Shown here: one piece after another, positions 16,618-24,176 of the stretch
Position numbering within the stretch: position 1 is the stretch's first letter
Layout of the letters: each line of letters opens with the position of its first letter
Assembly: GCF_037381185.1 (NCBI RefSeq)
Contig: NZ_JARRQY010000036.1
Coordinates: 3,664 to 67,663 of the forward strand
Source of the DNA: Acidihalobacter_A sp037381185
GTDB lineage: Bacteria; Pseudomonadota; Gammaproteobacteria; DSM-5130; Acidihalobacteraceae
Length of the DNA stretch: 64,000 nt
Direction of reading: 5' to 3'
Translations under genes and position numbers: made by a program
Notes under the pieces: model-generated
Database searches by the model: none
Told to the model about the DNA's origin: nothing
Seen by the model: only the letters and a program-made list of their open reading frames with translations

Positions 16618-17985
16618 TCAGAGTAGGCGTTCCAGCGCCTCGCCAAGCCGCTCCACGGCGTGCACCTGCATTCCGCCGGGGGCCTTGCGCGGGGCGTTGC
16701 CCTTGGGGATGATCGCCTGTGTGTAACCATGTTTGGCCGCTTCGCGCAGGCGTTCCTCGCCGTTGGGCACCGGGCGTATCTCGCCGGCCAGGCCGACTTC
16801 CCCAAACACCACCAGCTCTGTCGCCAGCGGCTTGTCGCGCAGGCTGGACAATGCGGCCGCCAGCACCGCCAGATCGGCTGCGGTTTCGCTCACGCGCACC
16901 CCTCCGACCACGTTGATGAATACGTCCTGGTCGTATAGCGCCAGTCCCCCGTGGCGGTGCATTACCGCCAGCAGCATGGCCAGGCGATTCTGCTCCAGCC
17001 CCACCGTGACTCGGCGCGGATTGGACTGGCGGCTTTCGTCGACCAGGGCCTGCACTTCGACCAGCAGCGGGCGCGTGCCCTCGCGCGTGACCATGACCAC
17101 GCTGCCCGAGACCGGCGTCGCGTGGCGCGAGAGGAAGATCGCGGAAGGGTTGGTGACGGCCTTGAGGCCGTGTTCGGTCATGGCGAAGACGCCGAGTTCG
17201 TTGACCGCGCCGAACCGGTTCTTGACGGCGCGCATGACGCGGTAACGGCTGCCGGAATCCCCTTCGAAGTAGAGCACCGTGTCGACCATGTGCTCGAGTA
17301 CGCGGGGACCGGCCAGCGTGCCTTCCTTGGTCACGTGCCCGACCAGAAAGACCGAGGTGTCGGTCTGCTTGGCGTAGCGCACGAGCTGCGCCGCGGTCTC
17401 GCGGACCTGGCCGACCGAGCCGGGCGCGGATTGAAGGTGTTCTGAGTAGAGCGTCTGGATCGAGTCGATCACCAGCACCCGTGGGCGTTCGTCGGCCGCG
17501 GTGGCGAGGATGCGTTCGACGCCCGTTTCGGCGAGCAGGCGCAGCCCCTCTCTCGGCAGGCCGAGGCGATGCGCACGCAGGGTGACCTGCTGCAGGGATT
17601 CCTCGCCGGTGACGTAGAGCGAGGGCAGGTTCGCGTCCAGCGTGGCCAGCGTCTGCAGCAGGAGGGTGGATTTGCCTATACCCGGGTCGCCGCCGATCAG
17701 CACGACGGAGCCGTGGACCAGGCCGCCCCCCAGTACGCGGTCGAATTCGGCCAGTTGGGTGGGTGTGCGTGGTTCGGCTTCCAGTGCGACCTCGTTCATG
17801 CTGCGCACGCCGGAGCTGCCGGCATAGCCACTGAACCGCGGGTTGGGTGCGGGCGGTGGTGCGGCGGGGCGCGGTGCGGCTTCCGTCAGAGTGTTCCACT
17901 CGCCGCACTCGGCGCACTGGCCGCTCCACTTGGGCGACAGGGCGCCGCAGGCGCTGCATTGATATTCGAGGCGCGGTTTGGCCAT
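16618..17985 (-). CDS. radA: DNA repair protein RadA (Sms)
   Basis: 455 residues. The N-terminal zinc finger is CSACG...CAECG within the first 30 residues. The RecA-like ATPase core has Walker A GGDPGIGKST, and the RadA-specific KNRFG motif occurs as VKNRFGAVNE. The C-terminal Lon-protease-like domain (VFINVVGGVRVSETAADLAVLAAALSS) lacks a protease site, as in all RadA. It promotes branch migration during homologous recombination. Its ATG lies one base after the stop of the CorC-like gene, so both sit in one minus-strand operon. Confidence 0.97.
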   Translation of the reverse strand: MAKPRLEYQCSACGALSPKWSGQCAECGEWNTLTEAAPRPAAPPPAPNPRFSGYAGSSGVRSMNEVALEAEPRTPTQLAEFDRVLGGGLVHGSVVLIGGDPGIGKSTLLLQTLATLDANLPSLYVTGEESLQQVTLRAHRLGLPREGLRLLAETGVERILATAADERPRVLVIDSIQTLYSEHLQSAPGSVGQVRETAAQLVRYAKQTDTSVFLVGHVTKEGTLAGPRVLEHMVDTVLYFEGDSGSRYRVMRAVKNRFGAVNELGVFAMTEHGLKAVTNPSAIFLSRHATPVSGSVVMVTREGTRPLLVEVQALVDESRQSNPRRVTVGLEQNRLAMLLAVMHRHGGLALYDQDVFINVVGGVRVSETAADLAVLAAALSSLRDKPLATELVVFGEVGLAGEIRPVPNGEERLREAAKHGYTQAIIPKGNAPRKAPGGMQVHAVERLGEALERLL

Positions 17986-17986
17986 C

Positions 17987-19264
17987 TCAGGGATTGGGCT
18001 TGCGCTGCGGCAGCCGTTGCCGGGCGCGTACGGTGCGCACGGCGTTGTTCTTGGTCTGCACGATTTCCATCGGATAACCGTTGATCAGCACGCTGGTGCC
18101 TGGCTCGGGGATCATCTCGAGATATTCGAGTAGCAGGCCGTTCAGTGTGCGTGGGCCACGTGTCGGCAGTCGCCAACCTAGGGTTCGGTTGATTTCCCGG
18201 ATATGCGTGGAGCCGTCGATCATGAAGCTGCCGTCGGCCTGCGGATGGATGTCGCGACTGTGGGCGGTGGGGTCGGTGGTGAACTCGCCGACGACTTCCT
18301 CAAGCAGGTCCTCAAGGGTGACGAGGCCCTGGATGTCGCCGTACTCGTCGACGACTAGGCCGATGCGGCGGCGTTCCGACTGGAAGTTGAGCAATTGCTG
18401 GTTCAGCGAGGTGCCTTCGGGGATGAAGTACGGCGGGCGCAGCTCGGTCTCCAGCGTCTCGCGGTCCAATCGCCCGCTCTGCGCCAGGGCGAAGACATGC
18501 CGTATATGGATGATACCGATGATTCGGTCGATGTCGCCATGGTAGACGGGTAGGCGCGTATAGGAGGTGTGTGACAGCTGTTCGATGATTTCGTCCCAGG
18601 GCTCGTCGAGATCGATGCCGACGATCTCGTTGCGCGGCACCATGATGTCTTCCACGGTGGCCTTGTCCAGGTCCAGCAGGCCGAGCAGCATTTTCTGGTG
18701 GCGTCTGGGGATGAGGCCGCCGGCCTGGTTGACCACGCTGCGTAATTCCTCTCGGCTCATCGGCTGGGCTTCGGTATCGTCCGCCGAAACGCCGATGAGG
18801 CGCAGGATCGAGTTCGCCATCAGATTGACCAGCCAGACCAGCGGATACACCGCGATGAGCAGGGGAACGTAGACGAAGGCGGCGGGGAAAGCGACACGTT
18901 CGGCATGCAGGGCGGCGAGAGTCTTGGGCGCGACTTCGGCGAAGATCAGCAGTCCGAATGTGAGCACACCGGTAGCGATGGCGATACCGGCCTCGCCGAA
19001 CAGGGTGTAGCCGATGTAGGTGGCCAACTGCGTGATCAGGATGTTGGTCAGGTTGTTGCCGAGCAGGATCAGGCCGATCAGGCGATCTGGCTTGCTCAAC
19101 AGACGTTGTGCGCGGATGGCTCCCGGATGCCCGCTTTCGGCCAGATGGCGCAGGCGGTAACGGTTGAGCGACATGAGCGCGGTTTCCGTTCCCGAGAAAA
19201 AGGAGGAAACCAGCACGAGCAGTATTAGCAGCAGGCCGAACAGGCCTAAATGGGTGTCGTCCAA
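17987..19264 (-). CDS. HlyC/CorC family CNNM-type transporter (DUF21, CBS pair, CorC domain)
   Basis: The chosen start is TTG 19264, giving MDDTHLGLFGLLL, which matches the usual opening of YfjD/CorB-like proteins; no in-frame ATG exists before the first membrane helix. The 425-residue protein has a DUF21 transmembrane domain (residues ~1-185, including SSFFSGTETALMSLNRYRLRH), a CBS pair (VEDIMVPRNEIVGI to VVDEYGDIQGLVTLEDLLEEVVGEF) and a C-terminal CorC/HlyC domain (DIHPQADGSFMIDGSTHIREIN). Family members are linked to magnesium or cobalt efflux and resistance. It follows ypjD and precedes radA on the same strand. Confidence 0.9.
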   Translation of the reverse strand: MDDTHLGLFGLLLILLVLVSSFFSGTETALMSLNRYRLRHLAESGHPGAIRAQRLLSKPDRLIGLILLGNNLTNILITQLATYIGYTLFGEAGIAIATGVLTFGLLIFAEVAPKTLAALHAERVAFPAAFVYVPLLIAVYPLVWLVNLMANSILRLIGVSADDTEAQPMSREELRSVVNQAGGLIPRRHQKMLLGLLDLDKATVEDIMVPRNEIVGIDLDEPWDEIIEQLSHTSYTRLPVYHGDIDRIIGIIHIRHVFALAQSGRLDRETLETELRPPYFIPEGTSLNQQLLNFQSERRRIGLVVDEYGDIQGLVTLEDLLEEVVGEFTTDPTAHSRDIHPQADGSFMIDGSTHIREINRTLGWRLPTRGPRTLNGLLLEYLEMIPEPGTSVLINGYPMEIVQTKNNAVRTVRARQRLPQRKPNP

Positions 19265-19358
19265 GAGGTGTTTCGTTGCGTAACCGGAGTGTGGATCATT
19301 ACACGGGCGGGTCGCTGCGGTGTCAAGCGGCCGACCTCCGGTGGCGGTGGTGTTCGGC

Positions 19359-20204
19359 TCAGCTTCCGGCTGCGAGCACAGCGAACAGCCGGGCGCTGAG
19401 ATAGGCGACGAGCAGGATGGCGAAGCCGGTGAGCGTCCAGCGAATGGCGATCCGTCCACGCCAGCCGAAGCGCCAGCGCCCGATGAGCAGCGTACCGAAT
19501 ACCACCCAGGAGCTGATGAACAGCAGGGTGCGCTGCGGCGCGGCCATGGTGAAGAACTGATTGATGAAGGTGAGTCCGGTGACCAGCGCCGCGGTTAGCA
19601 GCACGAAGCCCAGAGCAATGGTCTGGAACAGCAGGCTTTCGGTGTGCTGCAGGGGCGGCAGTGCCCGCAACAGTCCGCCTGGGCGGTGGGTGCGCAGGCG
19701 GCGATCCTGGTACCAGAGCAAACCTGCCTGCAAGGCGGCGATTACGAACAGGCTGGAAGCCAGCAGCGAAATGAACACGTGTATGGCGAGCACCTTGCCG
19801 CCGGACTGAGGCAGGATGCGTTCGCCGGGAAAGATCAACTCGACGGCGATGGTCAGCGCGGCGAAAGGCAGCAGAATCAGCCCCAGTCCCTCCACGGGAC
19901 GCGAGTGCAGGGCGATCAATACCATCAGCGCCACTACCCAGCCGACCAGCGACAGCGCATGCGTAATGCCCAGGCTCAAGCCTCCTGGCGTGACGATATT
20001 GGTGTACAGCGCGATACCGTGCAGTATCAGTGCGACAATCCAGAGCACGGCGATGTTGCGTCCACAGCCGACCGCGTCGCCGACGACGCGGGTACGGAGG
20101 CGGCGCCAGATCTGCAGGGTGCAGACCAGGTAGAGCATGATGGCGAGGAGGCTGGATGCGAGCTGCATGATTCGGAGTGGCTGGACATCGGTTGGACTGC
20201 TCAT
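19359..20204 (-). CDS. ypjD: YpjD/CcsA-like inner-membrane protein
   Basis: 281 residues with about eight hydrophobic helices. It belongs to the CcsA/CcmC/ResC-like haem-handling superfamily, with candidate haem-ligand histidines in ALILHGIALY, LGITHALSLVG, KVLAIHVFISLL and PPLQHTESLLF. In many gammaproteobacteria ypjD is divergent from ffh, exactly as here. A direct cytochrome c maturation function has not been established for the YpjD subgroup; conserved histidines suggest haem or related cofactor binding. Confidence 0.88.
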   Translation of the reverse strand: MSSPTDVQPLRIMQLASSLLAIMLYLVCTLQIWRRLRTRVVGDAVGCGRNIAVLWIVALILHGIALYTNIVTPGGLSLGITHALSLVGWVVALMVLIALHSRPVEGLGLILLPFAALTIAVELIFPGERILPQSGGKVLAIHVFISLLASSLFVIAALQAGLLWYQDRRLRTHRPGGLLRALPPLQHTESLLFQTIALGFVLLTAALVTGLTFINQFFTMAAPQRTLLFISSWVVFGTLLIGRWRFGWRGRIAIRWTLTGFAILLVAYLSARLFAVLAAGS

Positions 20205-20348
20205 GATTGCATATAGCTGGAGGTCTGACCACCGGGGTTTGCCGGACCTGCGAACGGTTAGCCGCCACGTTCGCGTGTGGCGTCAATCAGTGGCTAGGGC
20301 GGAGTGGGGTCCGTGCGTTGTGCTCGGGACTCGGTTGGCGCTGCCGCG

Positions 20349-20354
20349 TATAAT
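20349..20354 (+). promoter_or_regulatory. -10 element for ffh
   Basis: A perfect TATAAT lies 33 bp before the ffh start. No good -35 hexamer is found at 16-18 bp spacing, so the promoter assignment is tentative and may rely on activator or UP-type contacts. Confidence 0.4.
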
Positions 20355-20386
20355 GGTGGTCCAATTCAAGTACTCGTGGACGGAAC

Positions 20387-21751
20387 ATGTTCGAAGGTCT
20401 CAGCGGTCGCCTTGCATCGACGGTCAAGCGCCTGCGCGGTCAGGCACGGTTGACCGAAGAGAACATTCAGGATGCTCTGCGCGAAGTGCGCATGGCGTTG
20501 CTGGAGGCTGATGTCGCGTTGCCGGTGGTCAGGGATTTCGTCGCACGGGTGCGTGAGCGTGCCGTCGGCCAGGAAGTCGTCCGCAGCCTGACGCCCGGGC
20601 AGGCGTTCATCAAGGTGGTCAACGACGAACTCGTGGCCATCATGGGCGAGGTCAATGAGGAACTGGCGCTCAACGTGCAGCCGCCTGCAGTTGTGCTGAT
20701 GGCCGGTCTGCAGGGCGCGGGCAAGACCACGACTGTGGGCAAGCTGGCGCGCTGGCTCAAGAACGAGCGCAAGAAGTCGGTCATGGTGGTGAGTTGCGAC
20801 GTCTACCGCCCTGCCGCCATCCAGCAGTTGGAAACTCTGGCGCGCGAAGTCGAAGTCGATTTCTTCCCCAGCAGCGGCGAGCAGGATCCAGTGGACATCG
20901 CCAAGGCGGCGATCGAGCATGCGCGGCGCCAGCACAAAGACGTGTTACTGGTCGACACGGCCGGTCGCCTACACATCGACGTCGAAATGATGGCCGAGAT
21001 TCAGCGCATCCACGGTGCGGTGAATCCGGCCGAGACCTTGTTTGTGGTCGACAGCATGACCGGTCAGGACGCCGCCAATACCGCGCGCGCCTTTGATGAA
21101 GCGCTGCCGCTGACCGGCGTCGTTCTGACCAAGGCGGATGGCGACGCCCGCGGCGGTGCGGCGTTGTCCGTGCGCAGCATCACCGGCAAGCCGATCAAGT
21201 TCATTGGCGTCGGAGAGAAGACCCGAGCACTGGAACCGTTCTACCCCGACCGTATCGCCTCGCGCATTCTCGGTATGGGTGACGTGGTGTCGCTGGTCGA
21301 GGAGGCGCAGCGCAGCGTCGACCAGGAAAAGGCCGAGAAGCTGGCGCGCAAGGTCAAGAAGGGGAAGGGCTTCGATCTGGCGGATCTGCGTGACCAGTTG
21401 GAGCAGATGAACAAGATGGGCGGTGTCGCGGGACTGCTGGACAAGATTCCCGGAGCTGGTCAGATTCCCGACGCGGTGAAGAACCAGGCGCACGATGGGC
21501 AGGTGCGACGGATGTTGGCGATCATCGATTCGATGACGCCGCACGAGCGCCGTTTCCCCGATATCATCAAGGGCTCGCGCAAGCGCCGTATCGCGGCCGG
21601 TTCCGGCACCGAGGTGCAGGATGTCAATCGTCTGCTCAAGCAGCATCTGCAGATGAGCAAGATGATGAAGAAGTTCTCCAAGGGTGGGATGAGCAAGATG
21701 ATGCGGGCGTTGAAGAGTGGAGGGATGCCTCCGGGCGGCATGCCCTTCTGA
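20387..21751 (+). CDS. ffh: Signal recognition particle protein Ffh (SRP54)
   Basis: 454 residues. The NG GTPase domain shows G1 GLQGAGKTTTVGKLA, G3 DTAGR and G4 TKADG motifs. The methionine-rich M domain ends in MSKMMKKFSKGGMSKMMRALKSGG, which binds 4.5S RNA and hydrophobic signal sequences. Ffh with FtsY targets inner-membrane proteins cotranslationally. It precedes the rpsP-rimM-trmD-rplS ribosomal operon, a conserved order; the 401 bp gap to rpsP indicates separate promoters. Confidence 0.98.
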   Translation: MFEGLSGRLASTVKRLRGQARLTEENIQDALREVRMALLEADVALPVVRDFVARVRERAVGQEVVRSLTPGQAFIKVVNDELVAIMGEVNEELALNVQPPAVVLMAGLQGAGKTTTVGKLARWLKNERKKSVMVVSCDVYRPAAIQQLETLAREVEVDFFPSSGEQDPVDIAKAAIEHARRQHKDVLLVDTAGRLHIDVEMMAEIQRIHGAVNPAETLFVVDSMTGQDAANTARAFDEALPLTGVVLTKADGDARGGAALSVRSITGKPIKFIGVGEKTRALEPFYPDRIASRILGMGDVVSLVEEAQRSVDQEKAEKLARKVKKGKGFDLADLRDQLEQMNKMGGVAGLLDKIPGAGQIPDAVKNQAHDGQVRRMLAIIDSMTPHERRFPDIIKGSRKRRIAAGSGTEVQDVNRLLKQHLQMSKMMKKFSKGGMSKMMRALKSGGMPPGGMPF

Positions 21752-21758
21752 GGAGGCG

Positions 21759-21855
21759 TTTCGGACTCGCCCGGTTTTGACGTTCGGCCCCCTGATCGCT
21801 TGCCTCGCGGGCGAGCGCCTGAGCGGGGATGGCCGGCAGGACGCCGGTCAAGCAG
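21759..21855 (+). repeat. Dispersed ~97 bp intergenic repeat, copy 1
   Basis: This stretch aligns over its whole length with 40693-40792, with few mismatches and a short C-run length difference; shared blocks include CTGATCGCTTGCCTCGCGGG and GCGGGGATGGCCGGCAGG. It starts about 8 bp after the ffh stop. Both copies are in intergenic DNA and contain GC-rich self-complementary parts, like REP/BIME-type elements. Confidence 0.75.
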
Positions 21856-22043
21856 CCCGTCGCCGAGATTGGTGGATGCCTCTTTATTCGCTGGATGCGA
21901 TGCGCACTAGTTCATGCGGCGAGGTGTGTACAATGAACATGCCGACACGCTCCGCGTGTAGAATGTGTGCCGTCGGCGAGGGCTTGATCGACACGCCAAC
22001 ATAATAGTTCCGCTGGCACTCCAATCCCTCTACCGCTAAACTC

Positions 22044-22071
22044 TTCCCTTTTGCCGCAATTCGCGTACAAT
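22044..22071 (+). promoter_or_regulatory. Possible promoter of the rpsP-rimM-trmD-rplS operon
   Basis: TACAAT at 22066-22071 is a good -10, with a weak TTCCCT 16 bp upstream as -35. It lies 81 bp before rpsP. Placement is tentative. Confidence 0.35.
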
Positions 22072-22152
22072 TGCCGGCCCGAAAGCAGGGACGGGGCGCT
22101 ATTGCCGTACCCGTCGAACCAGACAGCTTCAAGGCTTCAGGACAAGCAAAAC

Positions 22153-22407
22153 ATGGTGACTATTCGACTGGCCCGAGGCGGGGCCAAGAAGCGACCGTTC
22201 TATCACATCGTGGTGACCGATTCGCGTCAGCGCCGAGATTCCGGCTATATCGAGCGTTTGGGTTACTTCAACCCCGTCGCACGTGGCCAGGAAACGCGCC
22301 TGCACGTTGATTCCGCGCGCATCGAGCATTGGCTCGGCAATGGCGCGGCAACCAGCGAGCGCGTCGCGAAGCTGCTCAAGGAGGCCGGCAAGGCCGCTGC
22401 CGCCTGA
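22153..22407 (+). CDS. rpsP: 30S ribosomal protein S16
   Basis: 84 residues. The start MVTIRLARGGAKKRPFYHIVV is the signature N-terminus of S16, and ERLGYFNP is the conserved mid-protein motif. It is an essential component of the small ribosomal subunit. The operon continues with rimM 17 bp after the stop. Confidence 0.98.
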   Translation: MVTIRLARGGAKKRPFYHIVVTDSRQRRDSGYIERLGYFNPVARGQETRLHVDSARIEHWLGNGAATSERVAKLLKEAGKAAAA

Positions 22408-22424
22408 ACCGCGGGAGATTCGCG

Positions 22425-22925
22425 GTGCAGGATCGGGTAGGCATGGGGCGAGTCACCGGCGCATTTGGCGTGCAGGGCTGGCTCAAGGTGTTTTCCGATA
22501 CGGCGCCGCCCGAGGCTTTGTTTGACTATTCGCCCTGGCTTTTGAAGCTGGGAGGCGAATGGAAGGCCCACAAGCTGCTCGAAGGCAAGGTGCATGGCAA
22601 GGGGCTGATCGTACACCTCCAGGGTGTCGACGATCGTGATCAGGCCGAGTTGTTGCACGGCGCCGAGATCGCCATCGAGCGCGAGCAGTTGGAACCGTTG
22701 GAAGAAGGCGAGTACTACTGGGCGGATCTGATCGGCCTGCGCGTGGTGACTACGCAGGGCGTTGAGTTCGGATGCATCGAACGCCTGCTGGAAACGGGCG
22801 CGAACGATGTGCTGGTGGTGCGGGGTGATCGGGAGCGGTTGATTCCCTACCTGCAGCCCGAGGTGGTCACGTCGATCGATCTGGAGGCAGGAGTGCTGCA
22901 GGTCGATTGGGATCCGGAGTTCTGA
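22425..22925 (+). CDS. rimM: Ribosome maturation factor RimM
   Basis: 166 residues from GTG 22425, which has GGAG at 22414-22417 at good spacing; ATG 22443 is an in-frame alternative. The RimM N-terminal barrel is recognised from GMGRVTGAFGVQGWLKVFSDT, and the PRC-barrel C-terminal part from EEGEYYWADLIGLRVVT and LIPYLQPEVV. It assists 16S rRNA head-domain processing with S19. It is the usual partner of rpsP and trmD. Confidence 0.95.
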   Translation: MQDRVGMGRVTGAFGVQGWLKVFSDTAPPEALFDYSPWLLKLGGEWKAHKLLEGKVHGKGLIVHLQGVDDRDQAELLHGAEIAIEREQLEPLEEGEYYWADLIGLRVVTTQGVEFGCIERLLETGANDVLVVRGDRERLIPYLQPEVVTSIDLEAGVLQVDWDPEF

Positions 22926-22930
22926 CGTAC

Positions 22931-23674
22931 GTGCGGATCGACGTCGTCAGCCTGTTTCCCGAACTGGTATCGGCGGTTGCCGCCTGTGGAGTGACCGGCC
23001 GTGCAGTGGAACGCGGCCTGTTGGAGTTGGGGATGTGGAATCCCCGTGACTACACGGCGGATCGGCATCGCACGGTAGACGACCGGCCCTATGGCGGTGG
23101 TCCCGGCATGCTGATGAAGGTCGATCCGGTGCGCCAGGCGCTGCATGCGGCGCGGGCGGCCGGGGGCGGCAAGGTGATCTACCTCAGCCCGCAAGGCCGC
23201 AGGCTGGACCAGGCCGCGGTGCGGAGTTTCGCGGCTGGCGGCAACCTGGTGTTGCTGGCGGGGCGCTACGAGGGGATCGACGAGCGTCTGGTGATGCTCG
23301 AGGTGGACGAGGAGTGGTCGATCGGTGACTACGTCCTGAGCGGCGGTGAACTCGCCGCGATGGTCGTCATCGACGCTGTCGCCCGTCTGCTGCCGGGAGC
23401 GTTGGGTGATGCGGATTCGGCCGAGCAGGACTCCTTCATGGAAGGCCTGCTGGATTGTCCGCACTACACGCGCCCGGAACAGGTTGACGGCCTGCAGGTG
23501 CCGGCGGTGCTGCGCGAAGGCAATCACGCCGAAATTGCGCGGTGGCGGCGCAAGCAGGCTTTGGGACGAACGCTCGAGCGGCGTCCGGATTTGCTTCAGG
23601 GCCTGGACCTGAGCGATGAGGACAGGCGCTTGTTGGACGAATATCAGGCCGAGCGGCAGGCCAAAGCGCCGTAG
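22931..23674 (+). CDS. trmD: tRNA (guanosine(37)-N1)-methyltransferase
   Basis: 247 residues from GTG 22931, giving MRIDVVSLFPEL; GGAG at 22916-22919 precedes it. Trefoil-knot SAM-binding motifs are present: VIYLSPQGRRLDQ, LAGRYEGIDERL and SIGDYVLSGGE. It methylates G37 of tRNAs reading CNN and GGG-like codons and prevents frameshifting. It starts five bases after the rimM stop. Confidence 0.97.
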   Translation: MRIDVVSLFPELVSAVAACGVTGRAVERGLLELGMWNPRDYTADRHRTVDDRPYGGGPGMLMKVDPVRQALHAARAAGGGKVIYLSPQGRRLDQAAVRSFAAGGNLVLLAGRYEGIDERLVMLEVDEEWSIGDYVLSGGELAAMVVIDAVARLLPGALGDADSAEQDSFMEGLLDCPHYTRPEQVDGLQVPAVLREGNHAEIARWRRKQALGRTLERRPDLLQGLDLSDEDRRLLDEYQAERQAKAP

Positions 23675-23695
23675 GTTCAACCGAGGATTGGAGTT

Positions 23696-24046
23696 ATGAA
23701 CGAAATCATCAAGGCGCTCGAAGCCGAGCAGATGCAGAAGGAAGTGCCCGCTTTCGCCCCGGGCGACACCGTCATCGTGCAGGTGAAGGTCAAGGAAGGC
23801 AGCCGCGAACGCTTGCAGGCCTTCGAGGGCGTGGTTATCGGCAAACGCAACCGCGGCCTGAACTCCGCATTCACCGTGCGCAAGCTGTCGCACGGCGAAG
23901 GCGTGGAGCGCGTATTCCAGACCTACAGCCCGAACGTCGCGGAGATTACCGTCAAGCGCCGTGGCGATGTGCGTCGCGCCAAGCTGTACTATCTGCGTGG
24001 TCGTACCGGCAAGGCTGCCCGCATCAAGGAAAAGCTCAAGGGTTGA
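23696..24046 (+). CDS. rplS: 50S ribosomal protein L19
   Basis: 116 residues. The typical L19 sequence includes PGDTVIVQVKVKEG, RLQAFEGVVIGKRNRGLNSAFTVRK, SHGEGVERVFQTYSP and RRAKLYYLRGRTGKAARI. It lies at the 30S-50S interface. It ends the conserved operon, with ribosome binding site GGAG before ATG 23696. Confidence 0.98.
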   Translation: MNEIIKALEAEQMQKEVPAFAPGDTVIVQVKVKEGSRERLQAFEGVVIGKRNRGLNSAFTVRKLSHGEGVERVFQTYSPNVAEITVKRRGDVRRAKLYYLRGRTGKAARIKEKLKG

Positions 24047-24176
24047 GCTTTTCCCGCCTACGCCGCGCGGTGCAAGCGCGGCGCAGGCTTGTGTATTTCG
24101 CATCCCCGTTTTTCGCCCGCGTTCAGCCACACCGGCAACCGGCCGAATGTGCAGGCATCAATCCACTGCGGAGTTC

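Larger units (their letters stand above)
21752..22152 (+). other. Gene-free stretch between ffh and rpsP
   Basis: No credible gene is visible in these 401 bases. The left third contains a dispersed repeat copy (21759-21855). The rest is less GC-rich, with several TACAAT/TAGAAT-like hexamers (21929, 21959, 22066) that could belong to promoters of the ribosomal operon. No tRNA or 4.5S-like RNA structure was recognised. Confidence 0.6.
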
